Assembly (NCBI GenBank): GCA_049698695.1
Contig: JBAVYH010000201.1
Span: 27,314 to 91,313 of the forward strand
Length of the DNA: 64,000 nucleotides
From: Bog-375 sp049698695
Lineage (GTDB): Bacteria > Acidobacteriota > Terriglobia > Bryobacterales > Bryobacteraceae
Reading direction: 5' to 3'
Of this stretch, positions 27,883-39,398 are shown piece after piece (position 1 is the stretch's first letter; each line of letters opens with the position of its first letter). The translations under genes were made by a program, and so were the position numbers. The notes under the pieces are model-generated. The model was not told the origin of the DNA and made no database searches. It was given only the letters and a program-made list of their open reading frames with translations.

Positions 27883-28986
27883 GTGTGCCGCCGTTATCGC
27901 TGTTCTTTTCTTTTCCTGCTGCTGCTCATCGCAGTTTACCCTGCCATGGGCCAAAAGAAGCTGCAAGTCAAAATGCCGCATCCGCCTATCCTTGGCGAGG
28001 GCTTGGCTGGAGCCCGGGCGATCTTCGGGCAGGTCACCGGCAGATGCTCGAAAAACTTTTCCGAGCTACTGAGGCAGGATCTGCTGGCTCACGACATTCC
28101 GTTGGTGGCACAGGCCGAGCCTGGCGTTACGGCGGTGGTCACTATCTCCGTGGACATTTCCGAGTGCCAGGCGTTGCCGGAACCGGCGATCATTGGCTCA
28201 GGCCTTCCGGCGATGCACATCTCCCGCACCGTGGGTCACTTCCTCGCCACCTTACACGTGAAGGACTGGTGGAGCGGCGAGGAGTTGGCGACCCAGACGC
28301 TTCGCGCCGATCCGTCAAAGCAAAATGAATCGCCGAGCACCCAGCCCGAGTGGCCCGCCCCGGCCGATCTGCTCACGACCGCGCAACTCCAGGCGCTGGG
28401 CCAGACGCGGCGCCTGTACGAGCCGTGGATCGACACCGAAGAGGTGTCGTTCATGGACGACAAGGACTGCAACCTCCGCGCGGAGTTCGACCTCGTCAAG
28501 GCGGCGGACTACAAGGGCTTGCTGCAGGCGGCGCTAGCCAATACGGCGTCCTGCCACGGCAATCCAAAGACCGTTGCCGCGGCGTGGTACAACCTGGGCA
28601 TCGCCTATATGGTGATGCAGAACTACGATGGTGCGCTGGCGGCGTTTGCCAAAACCGGCAAGCTCGCGGGTAGCCGGATGGTCACCGACGCTATGGCCCA
28701 ATGCCAGGCCAATAAGTCGCTTGCCCAGGCCCTGGGCCGGCACATACTGGCTTGGGAGAAGCAGACCCAAAAGGGCACGCAGCCGGCCAAGCCGGTGCGG
28801 ACGGGCATCATATTCAGCAACGACCTGGTGATCCGGCTGGTCCAGGGCAACGTGGACGATGCGGATATCCTGAAGATGATCGACTCCGAGCCCAATCGCT
28901 TCGCCCTCGGCGACGACGACCTGCTCAAGCTCAAGCAGGCCGGCGTGCCGGATGCGATTGTCGCTGAGATGCAAAAGAACAAATGA
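27883..28986 (+). CDS. Exported TPR-like protein with C-terminal degradation-like helix motif
   Basis: A 367-residue protein starting at GTG 27883, with GGAGGAG 11 bases upstream. Residues 1-24 are a signal peptide (FLFLLLLIAVYPAMG). Residues ~230-275 look like one or two TPR-type helical pairs (AAAWYNLGIAYMVMQNYDGA). The C terminus repeats a pattern common in acidobacterial secreted proteins: a segment SNDLVIRLVQGNVDDADILK, then a stretch ending in LKLKQAGVPDAIVAEMQ. Function is not known. The gene is convergent with fba, with a hairpin between. Confidence 0.65.
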   Translation: MCRRYRCSFLFLLLLIAVYPAMGQKKLQVKMPHPPILGEGLAGARAIFGQVTGRCSKNFSELLRQDLLAHDIPLVAQAEPGVTAVVTISVDISECQALPEPAIIGSGLPAMHISRTVGHFLATLHVKDWWSGEELATQTLRADPSKQNESPSTQPEWPAPADLLTTAQLQALGQTRRLYEPWIDTEEVSFMDDKDCNLRAEFDLVKAADYKGLLQAALANTASCHGNPKTVAAAWYNLGIAYMVMQNYDGALAAFAKTGKLAGSRMVTDAMAQCQANKSLAQALGRHILAWEKQTQKGTQPAKPVRTGIIFSNDLVIRLVQGNVDDADILKMIDSEPNRFALGDDDLLKLKQAGVPDAIVAEMQKNK

Positions 28987-29033
28987 GACGCGGCGGCGGG
29001 CAGGCTGTTTGTGGCTTGCCGCAACCGGCGGAA

Positions 29034-29061
29034 GACAGGCGACACCAACCGCTCGCCTGTC
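29034..29061. terminator. Hairpin between convergent genes
   Basis: GACAGGCGA at 29034-29042 pairs perfectly with TCGCCTGTC at 29053-29061, with a 10-base loop. It lies between the stop of the TPR-like gene (28986) and the stop of fba (29096). There is no T-run on either side, so it may end transcription only weakly or protect the mRNA 3' ends. Confidence 0.4.
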
Positions 29062-29095
29062 CACGCCGCCGCACGGCAGATGTATCACTCACCGC

Positions 29096-30124
29096 TTAGA
29101 CTGCCACCGGTTCCGCTGCGTAACGGCTCGCCATCGATTGCAGACTGAGCGGCTTGTAGTCGTTGGCGTGGCCGGCCTGGCCGAACTGGGTCATGCGCAG
29201 CGCAACGACTTTCTTCATGGCTTCACGCGCCGGCTTCAGATAGCTGCGCGGATCGAATTCCTCGGGTTTCTCGGCAAACACTTTGCGGATCGCGCCGGTG
29301 ATGGCCAGCCGGCTGTCCGTGTCCACGTTGATCTTGCGCACGCCGTTCTTGATGCCGAGCTGGATCTCTTCCACCGGCACGCCCCAGGTGGGCTTCAGCT
29401 TGCCGCCGTACTGATTGATGATGTCCTGCAGATCCTTCGGCACGCTGGAAGAGCCGTGCATCACCAGGTGGACGCCGGGCAAACGCTTGTGAATCTCGAT
29501 CAGCCGCGCCATCTTGAGCGTTTCGCCGGTTGGCTTGCTGCTGAATTTGTAGGCGCCGTGGCTGGTGCCGATGGCGACGGCCAGCGCGTCCAAACCGGTG
29601 GCCTTGACAAATTCCACCGCCTGACTGGGATCGGTGAGATGGCTCAGGCCGTCCAGGCCGGCGCCGTGCCCGTCTTCAATGCCGCCCAGGCAGCCGATTT
29701 CACCCTCCACGGTGACGCCCTTGGCGTGCGCCGCTTCCACCACCTTGCGCGTGGCTGCCACGTTGTACTCGAAGGTCGACGGCGTCTTGCCATCGGGCAT
29801 CAGCGAGCCATCCATCATGACACTGGTGAAACCCATATCGATGGCGCTCTGGCAGGTCTCCGGGCTGTTGCCGTGGTCCAGGTGCAGGACGGTCGGAATC
29901 TCCGGGTATAACTCGGTGGCCGCCAGCATCAAGTGATACAGAAACCGGTCTTGCGAGTAGGAGCGGGCACCCCGGCTGGCCTGAATGATGACCGGCGACT
30001 TGGTTTCGCGGGCCGCCTCCATGATCGCCTGGATCTGTTCCATGTTGTTGACGTTGAATGCGCCAACTCCGTACCCACCCTTGGCGGCCTCATCGAGGAC
30101 CTGCCGTAACGACACTAATGGCAT
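29096..30124 (-). CDS. fba: Fructose-bisphosphate aldolase, class II
   Basis: A 342-residue zinc aldolase that splits fructose 1,6-bisphosphate in glycolysis. Motifs: YGVGAFNVNNMEQIQAIMEA, PTVLHLDHGNS with the catalytic Asp and a zinc His, VEGEIGCLGGIEDG, AIGTSHGAYKF, HGSSSVP and the INVDTDSRLA substrate loop. It is the class IIB type, with the longer C terminus. Monocistronic as far as can be seen; an AGGAG ribosome site precedes the start. Confidence 0.94.
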   Translation of the reverse strand: MPLVSLRQVLDEAAKGGYGVGAFNVNNMEQIQAIMEAARETKSPVIIQASRGARSYSQDRFLYHLMLAATELYPEIPTVLHLDHGNSPETCQSAIDMGFTSVMMDGSLMPDGKTPSTFEYNVAATRKVVEAAHAKGVTVEGEIGCLGGIEDGHGAGLDGLSHLTDPSQAVEFVKATGLDALAVAIGTSHGAYKFSSKPTGETLKMARLIEIHKRLPGVHLVMHGSSSVPKDLQDIINQYGGKLKPTWGVPVEEIQLGIKNGVRKINVDTDSRLAITGAIRKVFAEKPEEFDPRSYLKPAREAMKKVVALRMTQFGQAGHANDYKPLSLQSMASRYAAEPVAV

Positions 30125-30331
30125 ATGAGTTCTCCTCAGCAGGAAATGGTGCTCCCCGGAAATGCGTGAAGAAAATCGGCATCGCGTGCCTCTGGGCGCT
30201 GCGCGGGGCCTCAGCCGGCGAGTCCCGATTTCTTACGCCTTCCAGGATTCTTACAACCTCACCCTAACATGATTGTGCAAAACGGAGCAATGCTTGGCGG
30301 GGTGGTTGCCGATGAATGTCCGCCGCTGGGC

Positions 30332-32017
<1,686 letters not shown>

Positions 32018-32103
32018 TGAGCCCCGTACTCCCGGCGTTTCTAGCGAGTCCAACACATTGTACCCCACCGCGCGGATGTCAATCGGCGGCTCTCGGCGCC
32101 CCG

Positions 32104-33843
32104 TCAGGTACGGCCGCGCGCCGCCCGATCGCTTCCCTCCAGCTCCGCCGTCAGGCGCAATGCCTCTTCCCAATTGCCTCCGCGCTCCGCTTCCCGGATG
32201 CGCGCCTTCATCTGGTCGCGACGGCCCCGCTGCTCGCTGCGCCGGATGCTTTCCATCGCCGCGGCCACCGCGCCCGCCGTGACTTCCGCCTCGCCTTCCA
32301 GCACTGCTTCGGCCAGCAGATTCTGGTCCGCCTCTTCCAGGCGGGCATGCAGATTCTCGAAATTCAAACGCCCGCCCGCGGCCACCAACGCATACGCCGC
32401 CTGAAACACGCGGCGCGACGCGAAGCTCGCGATCGCATCCGATTGCTCTAACTCGCCGATGATCTCCTTGCTAACTCCCTCATCGGCCAGAATTGCATTC
32501 AGCAGTAGCCGCTCGTCGTGCCGCAGCGCAATTTTCGGCCGCTCCATCGTTTTTTCCTGGCGGCTGGCTGCGGTTTTTCGGAAACTGTCCAGCACCATCC
32601 CCTGCGGCACGCCAATGTAAGCCGCCAGGTCGTTGGCGATGGCGCTGCGCTCCAGCGGGTCGGCAACCTTCTCCACCGCCGGCAGCAGCGCGTTCAACAC
32701 CGCCACCACCCCCTCGCTCGAATGCACGTCGTGCTTGGCGCGCGCGCGGTCGGCCAGCCAGTAAAAGTAACCCTTGGCCTCGTCCAGCCGCTGCTGGTAG
32801 GCGGCGGCGCCGCGCTCGCGGCAATACTCGTCCGGGTCCAGGCCGCCATCGAGCTCGACGATCCGCACCTGCATGCCCTCTTCCAGCAACAGCCCGATGG
32901 AACGTTCGGCGGCATTGGCGCCTGGAGCGTCGGGGTCGAAATTCACTGCGATGCGCGCCGAGTGCCGCTTCATCGCCTGCACTTGCTGCGCCGTCAGCGA
33001 GGTGCCGCAACTCGCTACCACGTTCGCGATGCCCGCCGCCGTGACTCCGATCACATCCATGTAGCCTTCCACCAGGACGACGCGCTCCTGCTTGCGGATG
33101 GCCTCTTTGGCGCGGTGGAGGTTGTACAGCACGTAGCTCTTCTTGTAGATCGCGGTCTCCGGCGAGTTCAGGTACTTGGGCGTGTCTTCGGCCGACAGGG
33201 CGCGGCCACCGAAACCGATGATCTTCCCCGATTCGTTGTGGATGGGAAACATCAGGCGATTGCGGAAGCGGTCGTAGAAACTGCCGTCGTCGCGCTTGCC
33301 GACCAGGCCGGACTGCTCCATCTGCGCGCTCGAAAAATTGCGCCCGCCGAACATGCGAACCAGCGTGTGGCCGGAGCGTTCCGCGTACCCCAGGCCGAAC
33401 TGCGCGACGGTCTCCCGCGCCACGCCGCGCTTCGCTAGGTACGCCCGCGCCGCCTCACCCGCCGCAGACTCCAGGTTGGCGCGGAAAGCCTCCTGCGCCA
33501 TTTCGTGCATTTCGAAAGCGGCGCCGCGCAACCGCGAATCTTCGTCGGAGTACTGCGAGCGTTTGGGCAGCGGTATGCCGTAGCGCTCCGCCAGTTGCTT
33601 GAGCGCCTCCCAGAAGCTGAGGCCCTCCTTCTCCATCACGAACTTGACCACATCGCCGCCGGCGCCGCAGGAGAAGCACTTGTAGAACTGGTGCACCACG
33701 TGGACCGTGAAGGACGGCGTCTTTTCGCTGTGGAAGGGGCACAACCCCATGTAGCGGCTGGGCCCGGATTTCCGCAGCTTCACATACTGCCCCACCACGT
33801 CTTCGATGCGAACCTGCGACTTGAGCTGATCGACGAAATCCAT
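32104..33843 (-). CDS. dnaG: DNA primase
   Basis: A 579-residue DnaG that makes RNA primers at the replication fork. The N-terminal zinc finger is CPFHSEKTPSF to YKCFSCGAGGDV (CHC2 type). The RNA polymerase core has YLNSPETAIYKKSYVLYNLH, the Toprim VVLVEGYMDVIGV, and the DPDAPGANAA metal site. The C-terminal helicase-binding domain (~430-579) is divergent, as usual. rpoD follows in the same direction 86 bases after the dnaG stop, so the two are probably co-transcribed. Confidence 0.95.
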   Translation of the reverse strand: MDFVDQLKSQVRIEDVVGQYVKLRKSGPSRYMGLCPFHSEKTPSFTVHVVHQFYKCFSCGAGGDVVKFVMEKEGLSFWEALKQLAERYGIPLPKRSQYSDEDSRLRGAAFEMHEMAQEAFRANLESAAGEAARAYLAKRGVARETVAQFGLGYAERSGHTLVRMFGGRNFSSAQMEQSGLVGKRDDGSFYDRFRNRLMFPIHNESGKIIGFGGRALSAEDTPKYLNSPETAIYKKSYVLYNLHRAKEAIRKQERVVLVEGYMDVIGVTAAGIANVVASCGTSLTAQQVQAMKRHSARIAVNFDPDAPGANAAERSIGLLLEEGMQVRIVELDGGLDPDEYCRERGAAAYQQRLDEAKGYFYWLADRARAKHDVHSSEGVVAVLNALLPAVEKVADPLERSAIANDLAAYIGVPQGMVLDSFRKTAASRQEKTMERPKIALRHDERLLLNAILADEGVSKEIIGELEQSDAIASFASRRVFQAAYALVAAGGRLNFENLHARLEEADQNLLAEAVLEGEAEVTAGAVAAAMESIRRSEQRGRRDQMKARIREAERGGNWEEALRLTAELEGSDRAARGRT

Positions 33844-34011
33844 GGCGCCTTGGGTGTATTATCCCGCAGCGCCACTACGACCGGCGGATAGCACGCGAGT
33901 TGCTGTGGCGCAGGGGGCTTACTCCCAAAGCCCCGACAGTCGGTGTTATGGCTTTAGCCACAATGGCACGCCGGAATCCGCTACAATTGAGAGGGACGAA
34001 GGAGGCCATAG

Positions 34012-34224
34012 ATGCAGCCACTTTTGACTGCGGGCCCGCTCAATCTTGGATTGCCCGAGGTTCTGGTGATCGCCTTGGTTGCTATCCTGCTGTTCGGCAC
34101 CAAGAAGGTCGGGGAACTCGGCAAGGGATTGGGCGAAGGCATTCGCAACTTCAAGACCGCCCTCAAGGGCGATGAAGAAACGGACGTAAAAAAGGACCAA
34201 GAAAGAGTCGAGGCGAAGAAGTAA
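34012..34224 (+). CDS. tatA: Sec-independent translocase subunit TatA
   Basis: A 70-residue protein with one N-terminal membrane helix (LGLPEVLVIALVAILLFGTKK), the FGTKKVGELGKGLGEGIRNF hinge and amphipathic helix, and a charged tail. It forms the pore part of the twin-arginine translocase for folded proteins. GGAGG precedes the ATG, and a TACAAT -10 box lies at 33982-33987 without a good -35. tatB/tatC are not adjacent. The GH127 lipoprotein at 61-63 kb has a twin-arginine-like leader and could be a client. Confidence 0.92.
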   Translation: MQPLLTAGPLNLGLPEVLVIALVAILLFGTKKVGELGKGLGEGIRNFKTALKGDEETDVKKDQERVEAKK

Positions 34225-34289
34225 GTGGCTTCCTGGAACCGCCTGCAAGCTCGGGCGGCGCTCCACCGGCTTTTGAATTCACGCAACAA

Positions 34290-34325
34290 AAAACCCCGCT
34301 GGCTCAGCCGAGCCAGCGGGGTTTT
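34290..34325. terminator. Bidirectional rho-independent terminator (tatA / HU)
   Basis: A perfect 15-bp stem: AAAACCCCGCTGGCT at 34290-34304 and AGCCAGCGGGGTTTT at 34311-34325, with a 6-base loop. The A-run on the left and T-run on the right make it work on both strands, between the convergent tatA and HU genes. It is the clearest terminator in the window. Confidence 0.93.
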
Positions 34326-34349
34326 GGTTTCCCAGGCAGGAATCGCCGC

Positions 34350-34652
34350 CTATTTCTTCTTCGGCGGAACGATGGCGTCCTTGGCGGCCTTGGCCACGCG
34401 GAACTTCACGACCTTCTTGGCCGGAATCTTGATGGCTTCCCCGGTCGCCGGGTTGCGGCCCATGCGGGCCTTGCGATCCACACGCACCAGCCGGCCGACG
34501 CCGGGCAGCACGAAAACGCCGTTCTTCTTCACTTCGCTGATTGCCGTGGTGGCCAGGCCTTCCAGGATCTCCTTCGCCACCTTGTTGCTGACTTGACCGT
34601 GCGCGGCGAGCGCCTTCACCAGTTGCGTCTGGGTCATTCTTGTCGTCGCCAT
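34350..34652 (-). CDS. hup: HU-family DNA-binding protein
   Basis: A 100-residue nucleoid protein. It has the helical dimer body MTQTQLVKALAAHGQVSNKV and the KNGVFVLPGVGRLVRVDRKA strand. The DNA-binding arm is RMGRNPATGEAIKIPAKKVV, with the intercalating proline in RNPATG. The tail is Lys-rich (KDAIVPPKKK). A strong bidirectional terminator separates it from tatA. A REP-like palindrome lies just upstream of its start. Confidence 0.93.
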   Translation of the reverse strand: MATTRMTQTQLVKALAAHGQVSNKVAKEILEGLATTAISEVKKNGVFVLPGVGRLVRVDRKARMGRNPATGEAIKIPAKKVVKFRVAKAAKDAIVPPKKK

Positions 34653-34692
34653 ATTTCTCCTTTGATTCTCCGTCTCTATTTTTCGGTGTGCC

Positions 34693-34718
34693 GTTGCGCC
34701 GGGCTTTCAGCGCCCGAC
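34693..34718. repeat. REP-like palindromic element, copy 1
   Basis: GTTGCGCCGGGCTTTCAGCG continues into CCCGAC. The pattern, G-rich arm, GGGCTTT-x-AGC, then GCCCGAC, matches a second copy at 35684-35712. It lies upstream of the HU gene. Confidence 0.45.
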
Positions 34719-34888
34719 GAACGCCACATCGTTCCATCGAACAGTACCGACGGCCCGACGCTCCCCCGGAGCGCGGGCCTCAATCGATAACAATCATACG
34801 GGAAGGCCATGGGGATGTAAAGAGCGATTGCGCGAAAAACCCCTATTTTCCTCGGTTTTTTTCGCAGGCTCGGGTTCGCAGCCCCGTT

Positions 34889-35641
34889 TTACGCGGTTTC
34901 CGCGAAGCCGGCACCGGGGATCCACCGCAGTTCGCCCCGCCCATGCCCTTCGCCGGCCGTGTTCTTGAGGATGCGAAACCGCACCAGCCCGGCTCCCGCC
35001 GGCTCCAGAGCTATGCGCACCGCCGCGTAGAGCTTCAAGGAAGCGCCGCCGGCGCTGGTGTCCCCTTCTGCACCCGCTTCCATCCGCGAGCGCGTTTGGT
35101 TCAGAAAAACCAGCGCCACGCCGCTCCTGGCGACAGACACAGCCAGCTTCTGCAGCCCGGAGGCCAGCACCCGGCCATGAAGTCCTGGTCCGCTGGTCCC
35201 AATCGCCGCATCCAATTCCACCGCTGGCGCCAGCGCCGCTGCCGGGTCCACGATCAGCAGGCTGACGGCTTGCGAGGCGGCCAGCCTGGCCGCCATCTCG
35301 AACGCCTCCTCGGCCGACTCGGGCATCACCACCACCAGGCGGTCGGGCGCCACTCCCAAGCTTGTGGCGCAGGAGGGGTCAAACGTGCGGTCGACATCGA
35401 TCCAGGCAGCGGCGCCGCTCGATTGCGCGCGCCGAACCATTTGCAACGCCAGCGTGGTCTTGCCGGATCCGCTCGAGCCAAAGATTTCGGAGATGGCTCC
35501 CAGCGGCAGGCCTCCCGTGCCGAGCGCTCGGTCGAGCGCATCCAGGCCGGTTGGCATGATGCCTGGCGGACGGCGCTGAAGTCCACCTTCGAGCCGGGTC
35601 AGCTTGAGAAGGATCGCGCGCTGCCGCTCCTGCTCGGTCAT
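34889..35641 (-). CDS. RecA-like ATPase paralogue (ImuA-like)
   Basis: A 250-residue protein homologous to the RecA core, 176 bases downstream of recA on the same strand. Walker A is GSSGSGKT (55-62), aligned with GPESSGKT of RecA. The segment holding the catalytic glutamate of RecA (FIDVEHALD) reads WIDVDRTFD, so Glu is replaced by Asp84. Walker B is LLIVDPAAAL. The DNA-binding loops L1/L2 are shortened and altered, and both the N-terminal oligomerisation helix and the C-terminal domain of RecA are missing. The layout recalls ImuA/SulA-like RecA relatives of SOS mutagenesis cassettes, but no imuB or dnaE2 is adjacent. It could modulate RecA. Confidence 0.75.
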   Translation of the reverse strand: MTEQERQRAILLKLTRLEGGLQRRPPGIMPTGLDALDRALGTGGLPLGAISEIFGSSGSGKTTLALQMVRRAQSSGAAAWIDVDRTFDPSCATSLGVAPDRLVVVMPESAEEAFEMAARLAASQAVSLLIVDPAAALAPAVELDAAIGTSGPGLHGRVLASGLQKLAVSVARSGVALVFLNQTRSRMEAGAEGDTSAGGASLKLYAAVRIALEPAGAGLVRFRILKNTAGEGHGRGELRWIPGAGFAETA

Positions 35642-35683
35642 GGCAGGCTGAGTCTCAGGCGGCGGACTTCCACTTGGCAGCCG

Positions 35684-35727
35684 GTCGGTGGGGCGGGCTT
35701 TAGCCTGCCGACGCCCGCTTGCGGGCG
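35684..35727. repeat. REP-like palindromic element, copy 2
   Basis: GTCGGTGGGGCGGGCTTTAG continues into CCTGCCGAC (to 35712), immediately followed by the hairpin CGCCCGCTTGCGGGCG (35712-35727). The first part shares the GGGCTTT-x-AGC core with the copy at 34693-34718. It lies in the gap between recA and its paralogue. Confidence 0.5.
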
Positions 35728-35817
35728 AATTCTTTCACAGCATCGACGTGAGCGGTGCAACATGGCGATACGCCAGAGCAATCACGAAGTCCCGGAGGGC
35801 GCTCTTGGCCTGCGCAG

Positions 35818-36894
<1,077 letters not shown>

Positions 36895-36996
36895 GTTGGA
36901 TGATACTCCTGGATGGGGTGAATGCTCATTGTAGCAGCCCCCGGCAAATGGTAGTGCCCCTGGCGAGCCCCGGCTCTCGGAAGTTTTTCCGCGCCG

Positions 36997-37002
36997 TATA
37001 AT
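36997..37002 (+). promoter_or_regulatory. -10 box close to a start codon
   Basis: A perfect TATAAT lies only 17 bases before the ATG at 37020. If used, the transcript would have a very short leader. No clear -35 is seen at 16-18 bases upstream. Confidence 0.35.
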
Positions 37003-37019
37003 TGGACCAGAGGTGCCTG

Positions 37020-37691
37020 ATGGCGACTCGTCTGTTCGCCGCGTTGCTGGTTTCCACTTTCGCGCTCACCGCCGCTCCCAAGAAGACCACGGCGACCGCC
37101 AAAGGCGAAAACGAAGACTTGATCCTGACCGCAACCCTGCACATCGACCCGCAGGACATCAAGCAACTGGTCGGTTCGGACCTGGGGGGCCACTTCTTCG
37201 TCGCCGAGATCCGGGTCGAGCCGAAGTACGGTAAGGAAATCGCCGTGGACCCCGACGATTTCGTGCTGTGGACCAACAAAGACGGCGAGCACACTCCGCC
37301 CTACGAAGCCAGCCAGGTGGCCGGCAAAAACGTCATGGTGATCTCCCCCGCCACGGGAACGCAGCAGGGCGGCGGGCTCCAGAGCGGGCCAACTTACGGC
37401 GGCATGCCCGTGCCCGTCGGCGGACCGATCATGTATCCTTCCGACGGCATGGCGGTGGGCACCGGCGGCTCCAACCAGGTCGACTCCAATAAGGCCACCG
37501 TGCACATCACGTCCGATGAGCAGGACAACCCGCTCGAAAAATCCCTCGACCAGAAGATGCTCCCCCGCAAGAAGACCCTCCAGCCAGTCTCCGGCCTGCT
37601 CTGCTTCCCGATGGAGAAGCAGAAGATGAAGGACCTGGAGCTGCACTACGGCGGCAAGGAAAACCGCATTACGCTGCGGTTTAAGAAGTAG
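37020..37691 (+). CDS. Exported hypothetical protein
   Basis: A 223-residue product with a signal peptide (MATRLFAALLVSTFALTAA, then PKK). After a short Lys/Thr-rich stretch it has a beta-rich domain with VAEIRVEPKYGKEIAVDPDD and FVLWTNKDGEHTPPYEASQV, then a Gly-rich linker (~115-155), and a final strand pair ending ELHYGGKENRITLRFKK. This resembles small acidobacterial periplasmic proteins of unknown role. ATG at 37020 was chosen over a TTG six codons upstream because the TATAAT box overlaps the latter. Confidence 0.6.
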   Translation: MATRLFAALLVSTFALTAAPKKTTATAKGENEDLILTATLHIDPQDIKQLVGSDLGGHFFVAEIRVEPKYGKEIAVDPDDFVLWTNKDGEHTPPYEASQVAGKNVMVISPATGTQQGGGLQSGPTYGGMPVPVGGPIMYPSDGMAVGTGGSNQVDSNKATVHITSDEQDNPLEKSLDQKMLPRKKTLQPVSGLLCFPMEKQKMKDLELHYGGKENRITLRFKK

Positions 37692-37994
37692 GGACGCCGG
37701 CCCGAGTGGACCCCACATGCTGGCTTACCGCCGGTTCGGCGGACGGCCAGCGGCTCCTGATCTCCGCATCGGAACGAAGCTGGCGCGGGACTAGGGCAAC
37801 TTCGGCTGACAGCCCCCGGATTCTGTCAATGGCGACTATTGCCCACTTCCATTCCATATTCGGGTCTCCCTGGAAATAAACCGGCCAGTTTGGAGGGCGG
37901 AGGCTGAGCCCTTTTCGTAGAACAGTTTCGAAGTCCTCCCAGGGCACTGGTTGCTCGTCCACGAAAAGACTCGGAAGCTGGCCGCGCGAATCGG
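37681..37994 (-). pseudogene. ExbD/TolR-like C-terminal fragment
   Basis: In the reading frame ending at 37681, the segment PSLFVDEQPVPWEDFETVLR and the following VYFQGDP and AIVAIDRIRG segments match the periplasmic domain of ExbD/TolR transport proteins (V-x-x-x-P-V, then L-x-x-x-L, then V-x-F-x-x-D-P, then the V-x-x-x-D-x-x-R-G helix). The N-terminal membrane helix and proton-site Asp are absent: just upstream, at 37995, the text switches to the NTF2-like gene in another frame. This is a 3' remnant fused to a foreign 5' remnant. Confidence 0.6.
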
Positions 37995-38294
37995 ACCGTT
38001 GCGGAACTCCATAATGCTCACTGTGGATGCCGGTCGCCCCTGGTAGATGATTGTGTATTCCGTGATCCAGAGGTCACCGTTTCCGAGAATTCGCTTGACG
38101 TTGAAACCTGACGGTTTGCCGGGGTGATGACTCCGCACGGCCTGCAAATTGGTTCGCCCGAAGATTCGCTCGCCTGACTGGGGATAGTCGCAAATGGCAT
38201 CGTCATCGTAGATATCGTGTTCCGCATTTGCATCACCGACTGCCGACGCATGCCAGTGCGCATTCAGGGCCTCACGTATTTGTTCCTCTTCCAT
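37995..38294 (-). pseudogene. NTF2/SnoaL-like protein, truncated at its 3' end
   Basis: Residues 1-100 from ATG 38294 read as a clean NTF2-like cone-fold protein: EALNAHWHASAVGDANAEHD, AICDYPQSGERIFGR, then WITEYTIIYQGRP and VSIMEFRNG. Family members continue with a K-V-A-R-E-T-x-Y-F-A-D-P-F strand and helix; here the sequence instead leaves the family at codon 100, and 37 unrelated codons follow before a stop. The break coincides with the start of the ExbD-like fragment. The 5' part looks undamaged, so the fusion may be recent. Confidence 0.65.
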
Positions 38295-38324
38295 GGATTG
38301 CTCCAGTTGTTGTTGGCCTCAAGG

Positions 38325-39263
38325 TCACTTGCCATGTGCGATGAAACCGGGGACGCCTGTCTTCACCACTTCATTGAGCCTCTGCCTGGTTTGAATGCGG
38401 TTGATTTCGTTGAACGCGTCTTCCGGAAGCGCGGAGATGTCGAAATTCTCTCGCGCACGGGCTGCACTTTTAGGCGTGGTGAGCACAGCCGTACCACGTT
38501 GGACCGCCCATGCCAGCAGAACCTGTGCGGGTGTCTTCCCAACTCGTGCGGCTATGCCCAAAATGACTGGATCTTCCAGCAGCCCCGGCCTCATTCCGTG
38601 ACCCAATGGCGCGAAGGCCAAAAACACAATGCCCTTCTCCTTGCAGAATTCCAGAAGCTCCGTTTCCGGCAGATACGGATGGGCTTCGACCTGGACCACG
38701 GCTGGCTTAATTCTTGCGGATTCGTAGATGGGCAACAATTCGTTCAAGCTGATGTCCGACAGCCCGACGGCCCGGCACCTGCCATGGTCGACGAGACTTT
38801 CCATTGCTCTCCATGTATCGAGCAAAGTCACTCCTTTGTCGTAAAGAACATTGCCGTTTTGATCTCGCGGGTCCTGATCGTCTCCCGGTTGAAATGCAAA
38901 CGGAGTATGAATGAGGTAGAGATCCAGATACCCGAGCCCGAGTCTGTCCCGACTCGCCTCGAAGGCCGGTTCGACGCGCTCAGGCCGATGATTGGTGTTC
39001 CACAATTTTGTGGTAACGAAAATGTCTTCGCGTGCGATGCCTGCGGCAGCCAGTCCCGCCTGCAACGCCTCGCCCACCTCGCGCTCGTTGCGGTATCGCT
39101 CCGCGCAATCGAAGTGTCGAAATCCGGCTTCCAGTGCGTCTCTGGTCGCAGTTTTCGTCACGGCCGCGTCGGGAATTAAAGTGCCGAAGCCGAGTGCGGG
39201 CATATGGCCCCCGCCGTTGTTGAGCGGCATTCTCGTTAGCCGAAGATCAGAAGATTCAGTCAT
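38325..39263 (-). CDS. Aldo/keto reductase
   Basis: A 312-residue NADPH-dependent TIM-barrel oxidoreductase. Motifs are MPALGFGTLIPD, the catalytic Asp and Tyr in HFDCAERYRNEREVG, Lys in FVTTKLWNTNHRPE, and the His in YLIHTPFAF. The coenzyme end is TPKSAARARENFD, which differs from the canonical IPKS by a Thr. The start at 39263 (MTESSDLRLTRM) has the family N terminus; the frame is open 40 codons further upstream without homology. It appears intact, although it sits among gene fragments. Confidence 0.87.
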   Translation of the reverse strand: MTESSDLRLTRMPLNNGGGHMPALGFGTLIPDAAVTKTATRDALEAGFRHFDCAERYRNEREVGEALQAGLAAAGIAREDIFVTTKLWNTNHRPERVEPAFEASRDRLGLGYLDLYLIHTPFAFQPGDDQDPRDQNGNVLYDKGVTLLDTWRAMESLVDHGRCRAVGLSDISLNELLPIYESARIKPAVVQVEAHPYLPETELLEFCKEKGIVFLAFAPLGHGMRPGLLEDPVILGIAARVGKTPAQVLLAWAVQRGTAVLTTPKSAARARENFDISALPEDAFNEINRIQTRQRLNEVVKTGVPGFIAHGK

Positions 39264-39398
39264 GGGACACCTCCGCGTTACTTTGCGTTCTCCATACCGC
39301 TTGGATTTAAAGTTGAGGTACTTGGCTTCAAAAAAGACGACAGCGAGACCGTCAAAGGTATTCCCGGAGATTGCGGACTGCATGCCTGCTATGTTCGT

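Noticed and set aside
37020..37691. Type IV secretion or pilus component
   Set aside because: The secreted beta-rich protein has no secretion genes nearby and no specific motif.
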